Positions 9,657 through 18,836 are shown, numbered from the stretch's first letter. The stretch is 64,000 nt of DNA from CAVTRI01 sp963737075 (GCA_963737075.1 CAVTRI010000001.1:2523797-2587796); one strand, 5' to 3'. The notes: a model not told the origin generated them from the letters alone. Made by a program: numbers and translations.

Positions 9657-10022
9657 TTACAGCGCTCCCGCGACCTCCCAGGTGCGCTGCTCGGCATCCG
9701 CCCACAGGCGCTCCAACTGGTAGAAGTGGCGCGCCTCGTCCAGGAAGACGTGGACGACGAAGTCGCCGTAGTCCATCAGCACCCAGCGGGCGTCGTCGAG
9801 GCCTTCGACACTGATCGGCGCCGGGCCCCCCTTCGCCTTGATCAGCCGCTCGATCTCTTCGGCGATCGTCCGCACCTGGCGCGGGTTGGACGCGCTGGTG
9901 ACGACGAAGGCGTCGGTGATCGACAGCAGCTGGCCGACTTCCAGCACCACTGTGTCCTCGCCCTTTTTCTCGGCCGCGGCCTGGGCAGCAACGGCGGCCC
10001 AATCGGGGCGGGGCAGGGTCAT
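9657..10022 (-). CDS. rsfS: Ribosomal silencing factor RsfS
   Basis: 121 residues from ATG 10022 with AGGAGG a few bases upstream. The full Oligomerisation/Iojap fold is present: DTVVLEVGQLLSITDAFVV, the SNPRQVRTIAEEIE helix and DYGDFVVHVF. RsfS binds ribosomal protein L14 (uL14) on the 50S subunit and blocks subunit joining during nutrient limitation. The start overlaps the stop of the small membrane protein gene (ATGA). Last gene of nadD - membrane protein - rsfS, a common actinobacterial arrangement. Confidence 0.95.
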   Translation of the reverse strand: MTLPRPDWAAVAAQAAAEKKGEDTVVLEVGQLLSITDAFVVTSASNPRQVRTIAEEIERLIKAKGGPAPISVEGLDDARWVLMDYGDFVVHVFLDEARHFYQLERLWADAEQRTWEVAGAL

Positions 10023-10288
10023 GGGGTTCCTCCTGGGACGACAAATGTGGGAGTCGACGTCGAGGCTGGGGAGACCGCCCCCGGGCTGCTGTCGAGCCAT
10101 TCGAGCCCGAGCAGCAACAAGGTGACCACGAGGACGAAGACGAGGACGAGGACGGACAGGATCTCCTCTCCCAGGCGCCGACGCAGCAGGGGGCGTTGCC
10201 GGGACGCGTGTCGCCGCACTCCTCCGGGGCTCGCGGCGCGGACCCGGTGCGTGCCGCCATGCGAGAGCGCGGGACGGACCGTCGTCAT
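10019..10288 (-). CDS. Small single-pass membrane protein between nadD and rsfS
   Basis: 89 residues. A basic, arginine-rich N-terminus (about 38 residues) is followed by one hydrophobic segment (ILSVLVLVFVLVVTLLLLGL, about residues 44-63) and a short Ser/Thr/Pro-rich tail. The topology is probably cytoplasmic N-terminus with an exported tail. Both ends overlap neighbours by ATGA (nadD stop/this start; this stop/rsfS start), which strongly supports it as a real gene. In other actinobacteria this slot often holds a LytR_C-type or unnamed membrane protein. This one is too short for that domain. Function unknown. Confidence 0.75.
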   Translation of the reverse strand: MTTVRPALSHGGTHRVRAASPGGVRRHASRQRPLLRRRLGEEILSVLVLVFVLVVTLLLLGLEWLDSSPGAVSPASTSTPTFVVPGGTP

Positions 10289-10881
10289 CCGGTTCCAGCG
10301 TACAGAGCGCGCGTCCGAATGAAGTGGACAGCCGCCTCCGGGACGAGATAGTCGAGGGGACGACCGTCCGCCGCCCGGTCCCTGAGATCCGTGCTCGAAA
10401 TTTCGAGGTTCGGGACGGTGACCTCGACAACCCTCCAGCCCTTTCCGTCGAGCCCTCGAGGGTGCCCGGCACCGGGACGGTTGACCACCACCAGGGTGGC
10501 GAGCTCCTGGATGGCGTCGAGCCGCTCCCACGTCGACAGCTCGGCCGCCACGTCCCAGCCCACGACGAGGAACAGCTCATCGCCGGGTTGATGATCGTGC
10601 CATTCGACCAGGGTGTCGGCGGTGTAGGACTCGCCACCCCGGTCGATCTCCTCGCGCCCCGCCTCGACGCCGGGCACGTCTCCGACCGCTGCCTGCACCA
10701 GGGCGAAGCGGTCTTCCGCGGGGGTCACCGCCCGGGCGCCGGCCTTCTGCCACGGCACGTTGGCGACCATCATGACCACCCGATCCAACGCCAGTGCGTG
10801 GCGGGCGTTGACGGCCGCAACCAGATGGCCGACATGGATGGGATCGAACGTCCCCCCGAACAGTCCGACACGCTGACCCAT
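10285..10881 (-). CDS. nadD: Nicotinate-nucleotide adenylyltransferase
   Basis: 198 residues. The nucleotidyltransferase signature GGTFDPIHVGHL, with the HxGH motif, is at residues 9-20, and the C-terminal ISSTDLRDR matches the ISSTxIR signature. NadD adenylates nicotinate mononucleotide to deamido-NAD in NAD synthesis. First gene of the nadD - membrane protein - rsfS operon. Divergent from the DAHP synthase gene, with 71 bp between the starts. Confidence 0.95.
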   Translation of the reverse strand: MGQRVGLFGGTFDPIHVGHLVAAVNARHALALDRVVMMVANVPWQKAGARAVTPAEDRFALVQAAVGDVPGVEAGREEIDRGGESYTADTLVEWHDHQPGDELFLVVGWDVAAELSTWERLDAIQELATLVVVNRPGAGHPRGLDGKGWRVVEVTVPNLEISSTDLRDRAADGRPLDYLVPEAAVHFIRTRALYAGTG

Positions 10882-10952
10882 CGCGGAGACGCTAGAGGCT
10901 GGGCGCCGGGAACCGCTTTGCCATTGGTCGCCGCATCGGCCACCCTTGTGGG

Positions 10953-12326
10953 GTGGACCCAGCCGCTCCCAACGTTTCTGACGCGAGCGCGTGGACGCCG
11001 GACAGCTGGCGCGACCTGCCCGCGGCGCAGCAGCCAGAGTGGCCGGATCCCTTCGCCCTCGAGCAGACGCTCAAGGCCCTGTCGACGCTGCCCCCGCTCG
11101 TCTTCGCTGGCGAGGCCCGGGCGCTGTCCGCCAACCTGGCCGAAGTGGCCGCCGGCAAGGCGTTTCTCCTCCAGGCAGGCGACTGCGCGGAGTCGTTCGC
11201 GGACTTCACCGCCGACGTCATCCGGGACAAGCTGAAGGTCATCCTCCAGATGGCGGTGGTCCTCACCTACGGAGCAGGTGTGCCGGTGGTGAAGCTCGGC
11301 CGCATCGCCGGACAGTTCGCCAAGCCCCGCACGGCCGCCACCGAATTCGTCAACGGGCTGCAGCTCCCCAGCTTTCGGGGTCACATCGTCAACGACGACG
11401 CCCCCACGTTGGAGGCCCGCACGCCCGACCCGACCCGCCTGCTGACGGCGTATCACCAGTCGGCGTCAACGCTCAACCTGCTACGGGCGTTTACCAAAGG
11501 CGGATTCGCGGACCTTTCTCAGGTGCACATGTGGAACCAGCAGTTCGTGGCCACCAGCAACGAGGGACGCCGGTACGAGGCCATCGCAGCCGAAATCGAA
11601 CGCGCCTTGCGGTTTATGGCCGCCTGTGGCATCGACCTGGGCAGCGAGGACAGCCTCCATCAGGTGGACTTCTGGACCAGCCACGAGGCGCTCCTGCTCG
11701 GCTACGAGCAGGCCATGACCAGGCGTGATTCGTTGACCGGCGATTGGTACGACACGTCGGCGCACCTGGTGTGGGTCGGCGAGCGCACCCGCCAGGTCGG
11801 CGGTGCACATCTGGAGTTCCTTTCGGGGATCAGCAACCCCCTAGCAGCCAAGATCGGTCCCAGCGCCACCGCCGAGGAGGTACTGGGGCTGTGCGCACGG
11901 CTGGACCCCGAGCGCACGCCTGGCCGGCTCACGCTGATCAGCCGGATGGGGGCCGGGAAGGTCGGGGCCGTTCTGCCTCCCCTGCTCCGGGCCGTCAAGC
12001 AGACCGGGCACCCGGTGGTGTGGGCGTGCGACCCGATGCACGGCAACACGTTCAGCAGCTTGTCCGGGCGCAAGACACGCCACTTCGACCACGTGCTGTC
12101 CGAGATCTCGGAGTTCTTCGCCGCCTGTCGGGCGGAGGAGGTCTGGCCGGGCGGGGTGCTCGTCGAGCTCACCGGCGACGACGTCACCGAGTGCCTCGGT
12201 GGCGCCGAAGAGATCCTCGAAGATCACCTCGAGCTGCGTTACACCACCATCTGCGATCCCAGGCTGAACGGGCGCCAGTCGCTCGACCTGGCCTTCCGGG
12301 TTGCCGAGCTGCTCCGCGCGGCCTGA
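10953..12326 (+). CDS. aroG: Class II 3-deoxy-7-phosphoheptulonate synthase
   Basis: 457 residues from GTG 10953. The whole length aligns by eye with plant-like/mycobacterial class II DAHP synthases: WRDLPAAQQPEW at the N-terminus, LLQAGDCAESF with the metal-binding Cys, the RMGAGK motif, CDPMHGN and the C-terminal DPRLNGRQSLDLAF. It condenses phosphoenolpyruvate and erythrose 4-phosphate in the first step of the shikimate pathway. Downstream, 110 bp separate it from the sulfite reductase gene and contain a palindrome. Confidence 0.95.
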   Translation: MDPAAPNVSDASAWTPDSWRDLPAAQQPEWPDPFALEQTLKALSTLPPLVFAGEARALSANLAEVAAGKAFLLQAGDCAESFADFTADVIRDKLKVILQMAVVLTYGAGVPVVKLGRIAGQFAKPRTAATEFVNGLQLPSFRGHIVNDDAPTLEARTPDPTRLLTAYHQSASTLNLLRAFTKGGFADLSQVHMWNQQFVATSNEGRRYEAIAAEIERALRFMAACGIDLGSEDSLHQVDFWTSHEALLLGYEQAMTRRDSLTGDWYDTSAHLVWVGERTRQVGGAHLEFLSGISNPLAAKIGPSATAEEVLGLCARLDPERTPGRLTLISRMGAGKVGAVLPPLLRAVKQTGHPVVWACDPMHGNTFSSLSGRKTRHFDHVLSEISEFFAACRAEEVWPGGVLVELTGDDVTECLGGAEEILEDHLELRYTTICDPRLNGRQSLDLAFRVAELLRAA

Positions 12327-12394
12327 ACCGGCCGCTGGCAGGTCCGCCAACCCCTCCCACCGGCGAGCACCGCGGTAGCCGCTGAGAATTCCCG

Positions 12395-12423
12395 CAAAAG
12401 TTGATAAACCGGCTCAACTTTTG
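12395..12423 (+). promoter_or_regulatory. Perfect 10-bp inverted repeat overlapping the reductase promoter
   Basis: CAAAAGTTGA (12395-12404) and TCAACTTTTG (12414-12423) are exact inverted repeats separated by 9 nt. The site ends 13 nt before the GTG of the reductase. A plausible promoter overlaps it: TTGATA at 12401-12406, 18 nt, TTAGCT at 12425-12430. An AT-rich dyad over the core promoter suggests a repressor operator for the sulfur genes. It could also act as a weak hairpin after aroG, but no GC-rich stem or U tract is present. Confidence 0.5.
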
Positions 12424-12436
12424 ATTAGCTGGGAGA

Positions 12437-14254
12437 GTGACGACACAACAGGTCGAGTCGCCGACGATCGCCGACCCCGAGTTGGCGGCGGATGTGGCCA
12501 AGTTCCGTCGGTTGCTAGCCGAGCACCTGGCGGGCACCGTCGACGAGGACTCGTTCCGCATCTTCCGTCTCAACAACGGGATCTACGGACAGCGCCAGGG
12601 CGGCCACAACCAGATGGTTCGCGTGAAGGTGCCCCACGGGGCGATCGGCGCCGACCAGCTGGAGCTGCTGGGGTCCATCGCCGACCGCTACAGCCGTGGC
12701 TGGGGCCATCTCACGACTCGGCAGAACGTCCAATTCCACTTCGTGCAGCTCGAGCGGGTACCGGACCTGCTGACCGAGCTGGCCGCCGCCGGGCTCACCA
12801 CTCGTGAGGCCTGCGGCGACACTGTCCGCAACGTGATGGGCTGCCATCTGGCGGGGGCGTGCCCGTACGAGGTGCTCGACATCAGCCCGTGGGCGGAAGC
12901 CACGTTCCGGCATTTCCTGCACCATCCGTATGCGCAGCGGCTGCCGAGGAAGTTCAAGATCAACTTCTCCGGGTGCGCGACGGACTGCGGCCAGGCCATG
13001 TTCAATGACGTCGGTGTGGTGGCGGTATCCCGGCCGAAGCCGGACGGGACGGTCGAGCCTGGGTTCCGGGTGTTCGTGGCCGGCGGCCTCGGCGCCAACC
13101 CGCATCCGGCTCAGGCGCTCGAGGAGTTCACCGCTCGCGAGGACCTGATGCCGACCATCGAGGCGGTCCTGCGGACGTTCGACCACTACGGCAACCGCGA
13201 CAACAAGCTTCGGGCCCGGCTCAAGTGGGTGGTGGACCAGATCGGTATCGATGAGCTCCGCCGGCGGATCCTGCGGGAGCGCCAGCTGCTCATCGCTTCC
13301 TCCACGTGGCCAGGTGGCGTCCCGGCAATCGTGCAGGAGCTCGGCGACGCGCCGGCCGGCATGGGTACAGCTTCTCTCCCGACCCCGATGGGTGTCCCGG
13401 TGACGTTCAGGGTCGACACCAAGGCCGACCCCTACACGCGGTGGGAGTCCGCCAATGTCGTCGTCGGCGCCGCCAAGGGCACCGTGTCGGCCATTGCGTA
13501 CGCGCGATTGGGGGACATCACGTCCGCGCAGTTCCGGGGGCTGGCCGCCATCGTTCGGGATCTCGGCATCGATCGCCCTGGCAGCAACGACGCCGGAGTA
13601 CGGATCACCAACCGGCAGAACCTCGCGTTTCGAGGACTGACCTCCGAGCAGCTCCCCGAGCTGCACAAGCGCCTGGAGGAGATCGGCATGGCCGAGCCGG
13701 GCGCGGAGCTGGCCCGGGACGTGGTGGCCTGCCCGGGCGCCGACACGTGCAACCTGGCGGTCACCCAGAGCCGCGGGCTGGCCGATGACATCGGCAATGC
13801 ACTCGAAGCGGCCGGCCTGGCAGACGTGGGCGGTGTGCGCATCAACATCTCCGGGTGCACCAACAGCTGCGGGCAGCACCACATCTCGGATATCGGGTTT
13901 CACGGGGTCGAACGGCGGGCCCACGGCCGGCCGGCGCCCGGCTACCAGATGCTGCTCGGCGGGCACGTCGGCAACACCGAGATCGAGTTCGGTCAGCGGG
14001 CGCTTCGCCTGCCGGCCAAGGCGGCTGCGGAGGCGACGGTCCGCGTCGTCGGCCGCTACGCCGAGGAGCGTGAGATCGGCGAGGCGTTTATGTCGTGGTT
14101 GGATCGGGCGGGCGGCGCCAAGGCGGTGGCGACCGAGCTCAAGGATCTCGACGAATGGCCGGACCCCGAGGAGCGCCCGGACTACTACATCGACTTCGAC
14201 GAGACCGGTCCCTACGTGGCCGACGTCGGCCAGGGCGAGTGCGCCGGGGCGTAG
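12437..14254 (+). CDS. Siroheme [4Fe-4S] sulfite/nitrite reductase
   Basis: 605 residues from GTG 12437 (GGGAGA just upstream). The two-fold repeated layout is ferredoxin-like half-domain plus NIR_SIR, twice. The canonical cluster/siroheme cysteines are C432-x5-C438 and C474-x3-C478 (ISGCTNSCGQ). Unusually, the first half also has C136-x5-C142 and C180-x3-C184 (SGCATDCGQ), positions that lack cysteines in standard assimilatory enzymes. It reduces sulfite to sulfide, or nitrite to ammonia. The cysH gene 9 bp downstream argues for sulfite. Probably ferredoxin-dependent, since no flavoprotein domain is attached. Putative operator at 12395-12423. Confidence 0.9.
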   Translation: MTTQQVESPTIADPELAADVAKFRRLLAEHLAGTVDEDSFRIFRLNNGIYGQRQGGHNQMVRVKVPHGAIGADQLELLGSIADRYSRGWGHLTTRQNVQFHFVQLERVPDLLTELAAAGLTTREACGDTVRNVMGCHLAGACPYEVLDISPWAEATFRHFLHHPYAQRLPRKFKINFSGCATDCGQAMFNDVGVVAVSRPKPDGTVEPGFRVFVAGGLGANPHPAQALEEFTAREDLMPTIEAVLRTFDHYGNRDNKLRARLKWVVDQIGIDELRRRILRERQLLIASSTWPGGVPAIVQELGDAPAGMGTASLPTPMGVPVTFRVDTKADPYTRWESANVVVGAAKGTVSAIAYARLGDITSAQFRGLAAIVRDLGIDRPGSNDAGVRITNRQNLAFRGLTSEQLPELHKRLEEIGMAEPGAELARDVVACPGADTCNLAVTQSRGLADDIGNALEAAGLADVGGVRINISGCTNSCGQHHISDIGFHGVERRAHGRPAPGYQMLLGGHVGNTEIEFGQRALRLPAKAAAEATVRVVGRYAEEREIGEAFMSWLDRAGGAKAVATELKDLDEWPDPEERPDYYIDFDETGPYVADVGQGECAGA

Positions 14255-14263
14255 GGGACACCC

Positions 14264-14956
14264 ATGACCGCCCTGCTGTCTGGCAGCCACCTGCACGCGC
14301 CCGACTTCTCTCACGAGGAGCTCGCTGAGCTCAACGCGGCGTTCCAACGCCAGACGCCCTCGCAGATCATCGAATGGGCCGTAGAGCAGTTCCACCCGTT
14401 CACGTGCATGACGGCGTCGATGACCGATTCGGTGCTGATCGATCTGGCCGTTCGCGTTGAGCCCTCGATCGAGGTGGTGTTCATCGACACCCGCTACCAC
14501 TTCCCCGAGACCCTGGAGACCGTGGAGACGATCCGCCGTCACTACGGGCTTAACCTGCGGGTGCTCACCGTGCCGCCGCAACCGGTCGAGCTGTGGCAGG
14601 CGGACCCTGAACACTGCTGCGCCACGGCGAAGATCGAGCAGCTCGACCGGGCACTGGTCGGCAAGCTGGCGTGGATGAGCGGCCTGCGCCGAGCGGAGGC
14701 GCCCACCCGGGCCAACGCTCCGATCGTCGCCCGCGACATGCGGGGACTGGTCAAGATCAACCCGATCGCCACGTGGTCGGACCTCGACGTGTCGGGCTAC
14801 ATCGCCGACCACGAACTTCCGATCAACCCGCTCCTCGATCGCGGCTACCCGTCGATCGGTTGCTGGCCATGCACACAGCCGGTCGGCGACGGCGACCACC
14901 CCCGCTCAGGACGGTGGGCCGGCCGCGACAAGACGGAGTGCGGCCTGCACCTCTGA
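14264..14956 (+). CDS. cysH: Adenylyl-sulfate (APS) reductase, CysH family
   Basis: 230 residues. The PAPS-reductase fold is present, with the APS-type [4Fe-4S] ligands C118-C119 (HCCATAK) and C200-x2-C203 (GCWPC), and the C-terminal catalytic Cys226 in KTECGLHL. The cluster cysteines indicate APS rather than PAPS as substrate, giving sulfite with thioredoxin as reductant. The adjacent reductase would take sulfite to sulfide, so the pair covers the last two steps of assimilatory sulfate reduction. ATP sulfurylase and transport genes are not in the window. Confidence 0.94.
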   Translation: MTALLSGSHLHAPDFSHEELAELNAAFQRQTPSQIIEWAVEQFHPFTCMTASMTDSVLIDLAVRVEPSIEVVFIDTRYHFPETLETVETIRRHYGLNLRVLTVPPQPVELWQADPEHCCATAKIEQLDRALVGKLAWMSGLRRAEAPTRANAPIVARDMRGLVKINPIATWSDLDVSGYIADHELPINPLLDRGYPSIGCWPCTQPVGDGDHPRSGRWAGRDKTECGLHL

Positions 14957-14977
14957 GGGGCGGCAGCCCTGAAGGCT

Positions 14978-16450
14978 CTAGCCCAGCTGCTCGACGAAAC
15001 GCTCCAGCTGTTTGAGGTTGCGGCACTCGTGCGCGCCGTCGCAGTGCACGGCGTACTGAGAGACGATCGAGTCACCCGTGTCCCAGTAGGAACGCGGCTC
15101 CGGGTTGAGCCAGTAGACGTGGCGGGCCCTCTTGGCCAGTTCGGCCAGCACCCACGCCTGCGACGCGTGGTAGTTGTTGCGGGCGTCCCCGAGCAGCAGC
15201 ACCGTGGTCTTGCTGTTGATGCTCTGCCCCCACCGCTCCCAGAACATCTCGAACGCGTGCCCGTAGTCCGAGTGACCGTCCACCCAGATGACGTCCGCCT
15301 CCGTGTTGATCCTGTGAATCGCGGCGCCGATGTCCTCTGTGCTGCGAAAATAGTCCGTCACCTCGTCGATGCCGTCGATGAAGACAAATGACCGAACCCG
15401 GCTGAACTGCCCGCTGATCGCGTACACCAACTGCAGCGTGAAGCGGGCGAACGCCGCTACGGACCCAGAGATGTCCGCCACGACCACGATCTCCGGCTTG
15501 GAGGGGCGGGGATAGCGGAACTTCGGGTCGGCCGGGACGCCTCCGTACGACAACGAGTGGCGCACGGTGTTACGGAAGTCCAGCGGTCCCTTGCGGCCGT
15601 GGCGCCGTTTACGGGCGAGACGGACCGCCAGCTTGCGGGTCAGCGGGGCGATCGCCCGGCGCAGCGCCACCAGCTCCTCCCGGCTGGCGTGCATGAAGTC
15701 GATGTCTTCGGGCAGTGGCTTGCGGATGGACTTGGCTACCGCCTCGGCGCCACGGTCGGCGACCAGGCGCCGGCGGATCTCGGCCTCGATCTCACGGCGT
15801 AGGGCGTCCAGGCGGGCTTGGTATTCCTCCCGCGCAAGGCGATCCTCGAGCTCGGTCAGCTCGCCGGGGACGCTGCGGCGGGTGGCGTCCATCATCCGGT
15901 CCATCACAGCGTCCAGGTCGAGCTGCCGGAGGGTGCGGTACAGGTAGTAGGTGCCGCCGACCGGCCGGCCGGGCTCCATCCCCGCGTAGCGGGTGACCGC
16001 GGCCCGGGCGATGGCCCGCATCATGGCGTCGTTGCCATCCATGAGGGCCCGGTACAGCAGCTCCGCCAGTTGTTCGGGGGTGAGAGCTTCCGCGCCGCCG
16101 GCGCCAGTCTTGTCCCTGGGGCCCATGAGCTCGCCGAGCAGCTGCTCGACGCCCTCTTCTCCCTCACCGTCCTTCAGGTGGTAGTGGCTGCCCCGGAAGG
16201 AGAAGTACACCTCGAAAACCGTCTCGAACGCCTTCCAGTGGGCGTTGTTTTTCACCATGGTGGCCGCCAAGGCGTACTTGAAAGCCTCACGATCCTCGAT
16301 CGGGATGTGCCTGAGCGCCTCCATGGCGTCAAGGTTTTCGGTGAGGCTCACCGGGATGCCTGCTCGGCGGAGTTCGCTCACGAACCCGCTGAGGGAATCG
16401 AGCAGGCCGCCCGAGCTCCCGGGGGGAAGGGTCAAGTCAGCGTCGGTCAT
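14978..16450 (-). CDS. CoxE-like VWA domain protein
   Basis: 490 residues. The N-terminal two thirds are charged and helical (SGFVSELRRAGIPVSLTENL..., DRLAREEYQARLDALRREIE). The C-terminal third is a von Willebrand A domain with MIDAS-type VVADISGSVAAF near residue 335 and VIWVDGHSDYGHAFEMF later. This matches CoxE/YehP-like proteins that work with MoxR AAA+ ATPases. It lies 45 bp after the MoxR gene on the same strand. The pair probably acts as a chaperone for assembly or metal insertion. The client is not visible, and no cox dehydrogenase genes are present. Confidence 0.88.
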   Translation of the reverse strand: MTDADLTLPPGSSGGLLDSLSGFVSELRRAGIPVSLTENLDAMEALRHIPIEDREAFKYALAATMVKNNAHWKAFETVFEVYFSFRGSHYHLKDGEGEEGVEQLLGELMGPRDKTGAGGAEALTPEQLAELLYRALMDGNDAMMRAIARAAVTRYAGMEPGRPVGGTYYLYRTLRQLDLDAVMDRMMDATRRSVPGELTELEDRLAREEYQARLDALRREIEAEIRRRLVADRGAEAVAKSIRKPLPEDIDFMHASREELVALRRAIAPLTRKLAVRLARKRRHGRKGPLDFRNTVRHSLSYGGVPADPKFRYPRPSKPEIVVVADISGSVAAFARFTLQLVYAISGQFSRVRSFVFIDGIDEVTDYFRSTEDIGAAIHRINTEADVIWVDGHSDYGHAFEMFWERWGQSINSKTTVLLLGDARNNYHASQAWVLAELAKRARHVYWLNPEPRSYWDTGDSIVSQYAVHCDGAHECRNLKQLERFVEQLG

Positions 16451-16495
16451 CAGCTATCGACTCCCTCGTCCGCAGCGCGCACTTGGAGAGGCGCT

Positions 16496-17407
16496 CTATC
16501 GGGATGATATGACGGTGGCGCTGGAGGAGGCCAGGTCCTTCGCCGCCTTCTCGATGTCCGACTGGTACTTCAGCAAGATGTGCAGTGTCTGGGTGGCGGT
16601 CTCGGCGTCAACGTTCTGAATGCCGAGCAAGAGCAGGGTGCGCGCCCAGTCGAGGGTCTCCGAGACCGACGGCGCCTTCTTGAGCTCGAGCGTCCGGATC
16701 GATCTCACGATACGGACAACCTGGTCGGCGAGGGCGTCCGAGATGCCGGGCACACGGGTGAGCACGATCTCCCGCTCCCGCTCGATGTCGGGGTAATCGA
16801 TGTGCAGGAACAGGCAGCGGCGCTTGAGAGCCTCGGAAAGCTCGCGGGTGTTGTTGGACGTGAGAAAGACAAGAGGGATTTGGTTGGCTGCGACCGTGCC
16901 GAGCTCGGGGATGGAGACCTGGTAGTCCGACAGGATCTCGAGCAGCAGCGCTTCGGTCTCGACCTCGACGCGGTCGACCTCGTCGATCAGAAGGACCACC
17001 GGCTCGTCGGCCCGGATCGCCTCGAGGAGGGGTCGGGTCAGCAGGAACGGCTCCGAGAAGATGTCCTCCTCGATATCCGTCCAGCTGCCGCCCCCAGCCT
17101 CGGCGATCCGCTGGGCCTGGATCCGTAGCAGCTGCTTCTTGTAGTTCCACTCATACAGGGCTTTGGACTCGTCCAGACCCTCATAACACTGCAACCGGAT
17201 CAGCCTGGCACCGGTGAGCTCGGCCACCGACTTCCCGAGCTGTGTCTTGCCCGTGCCCGCTGGGCCTTCGATGAGGACCGGCTTGCCGAGCCGCTCGGCC
17301 AGGTACACCACTCCGGCTATTCCCTCGTCGGCCAGGTACTGGACCCGGCGGAGGCCCTCGCGGACCGAGGCGGGCGACTCGAAACGGGGGGAGACAGCGT
17401 CACTCAC
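16496..17407 (-). CDS. MoxR-family AAA+ ATPase
   Basis: 303 residues. Walker A GPAGTGKT at residues 48-55, Walker B VVLLIDEVDRV near 135-145, sensor-1 FLTSNNTRELSEALKRRC and a C-terminal lid helix. This is the typical size and motif set of MoxR proteins. It precedes the CoxE-like VWA gene and is probably cotranscribed with it. Energy-dependent remodelling of a partner complex is inferred from the family. Confidence 0.92.
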   Translation of the reverse strand: MSDAVSPRFESPASVREGLRRVQYLADEGIAGVVYLAERLGKPVLIEGPAGTGKTQLGKSVAELTGARLIRLQCYEGLDESKALYEWNYKKQLLRIQAQRIAEAGGGSWTDIEEDIFSEPFLLTRPLLEAIRADEPVVLLIDEVDRVEVETEALLLEILSDYQVSIPELGTVAANQIPLVFLTSNNTRELSEALKRRCLFLHIDYPDIEREREIVLTRVPGISDALADQVVRIVRSIRTLELKKAPSVSETLDWARTLLLLGIQNVDAETATQTLHILLKYQSDIEKAAKDLASSSATVISSR

Positions 17408-17518
17408 AGGACGGCTTCCTTCCGTGCAATCATGGCGCGGCGCGCAAAGCTGACGTGAGCGGCAAGTCTACCGGACAACCCCTCGTCAGCGCCCATCCGG
17501 GCGTGCGTGGTGCGCTGC

Positions 17519-18766
17519 TCAGCGGCGAAGCTGCCCGGAGCCGCTCACGAGGTACTTGGTCGTCGTCAGCTCCCGGAGGCCCATCGGCCCCCGCGCATGC
17601 AGCTTCTGAGTGCTGATCCCTATCTCGGCACCGAACCCGAACTCCTCGCCGTCGGTGAACCGTGTCGAGGCGTTCACGACCACCGCCGCCGCGTCGACCT
17701 CCCGCTGGAAGCGGCGGGCCGCATCCCAGTCGGCGGTGACGATGGCCTCGGTGTGCCCTGTTCCGTAGCGGCCGATGTGCTCGATGGCAGCATCGAGGTC
17801 GCCCACAACCTTTACGCTCAACTTGAGATCGAGGTATTCGGTGCCCCAGTCGTCCGGTGTGGCGGCGTCGACGCGATCGCCGAGGATGCGCCGGGTCTCC
17901 TCGTCGCCGACCAGTTGCACGCCGCCGAGCCGAGCAGCCACGACGGGCAGAAATTGCTCCGCCACGTCGACGTGCACGACGAGCGACTCGGTGGCGTTGC
18001 ACACGCTCGGACGCTGGATTTTGCCGTTGACCACGATGTTGGCCGCCATCTCGAGGTCGGCGGCGCGATCCACGTAGACATGGCAGTTGCCGTCCCCGTC
18101 GATCACGTACGGCACCCTCGCGTGCTCGACGATCGACGAGATCAGCGACGGGCCGCCACGCGGGATAAGACAGTCGATGAGCCCCCGGAGCTGCATGAAG
18201 GTCACCGCCGACTCCCGGCTGGTGTCGTCGACGAGGACGAGCGCATCGGCCGGCACCCCGGCTTTGGCGTAGCCCTCCCGCAGCACACCGGCGATCGCCT
18301 CGTTGGAGGCCGCGGCCGCCGAACTGCCGCGCAAGAACGCGGCGTTGCCCGACTTGAGGCACAGGGCAGCGGCGTCGCTCGTTACGTTCGGACGGTTTTC
18401 GTAGATGATGCCGACGACACCGAGCGGGACGCGCACCTGGCGGATCTCGAGGCCGTTGGGCCGGGTCCAGCCGTCAACCACCTGGCCCACCGGGTCGGCG
18501 AGCGCCGCTACCTGGCGCAACCCCGACGCCATCGACCCCACCCGGCGGTGGTCGAGCCGCAGCCGGTCGACGACCGGCGCCGTCGTCCCTGCCGCCTCAG
18601 CTCGCTCGACATCCCGCTGGTTGGCCCCCAGCACGTCGTCGACCCGGTCCTCGAGCAGTTCGGCGGCGGCGCACAGGGCGTCGTCCTTGGCCGCGGTCGA
18701 CAGCGTGGCAAGGATCCGGCTGGCCGCCCGGGCTCGGCACCCGAGCTCAAGGAGGGGGGTCGGCAT
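17519..18766 (-). CDS. proA: Gamma-glutamyl phosphate reductase
   Basis: 415 residues from ATG 18766 (GGAGGGGGG upstream). The aldehyde-dehydrogenase fold is present: PLGVVGIIYENRPNV, ALCLKSGNAAFLRGS, DCLIPRGG, the catalytic Cys in RPSVCNATES and EFGFGAEIGISTQKLHARGP. It reduces gamma-glutamyl phosphate to glutamate semialdehyde in proline synthesis, taking the product of ProB (20747-21838). proA and proB are separated by gnd and an opposing PspA-like gene, so they are not a simple operon. Divergent from the PspA-like gene. Confidence 0.96.
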   Translation of the reverse strand: MPTPLLELGCRARAASRILATLSTAAKDDALCAAAELLEDRVDDVLGANQRDVERAEAAGTTAPVVDRLRLDHRRVGSMASGLRQVAALADPVGQVVDGWTRPNGLEIRQVRVPLGVVGIIYENRPNVTSDAAALCLKSGNAAFLRGSSAAAASNEAIAGVLREGYAKAGVPADALVLVDDTSRESAVTFMQLRGLIDCLIPRGGPSLISSIVEHARVPYVIDGDGNCHVYVDRAADLEMAANIVVNGKIQRPSVCNATESLVVHVDVAEQFLPVVAARLGGVQLVGDEETRRILGDRVDAATPDDWGTEYLDLKLSVKVVGDLDAAIEHIGRYGTGHTEAIVTADWDAARRFQREVDAAAVVVNASTRFTDGEEFGFGAEIGISTQKLHARGPMGLRELTTTKYLVSGSGQLRR

Positions 18767-18836
18767 CACAGCGAGCGTACCGTCAGGCTCCGCTCCCGAC
18801 CCCGTCAGGCCCCAACACGCCGTAGCATCGGGTGCC

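Noticed and set aside
12515..14899. 794-codon open frame on the minus strand opposite the reductase and cysH genes
   Set aside because: It mirrors the codon positions of two clear genes in GC-rich DNA and shows no family motif. It is a shadow frame.
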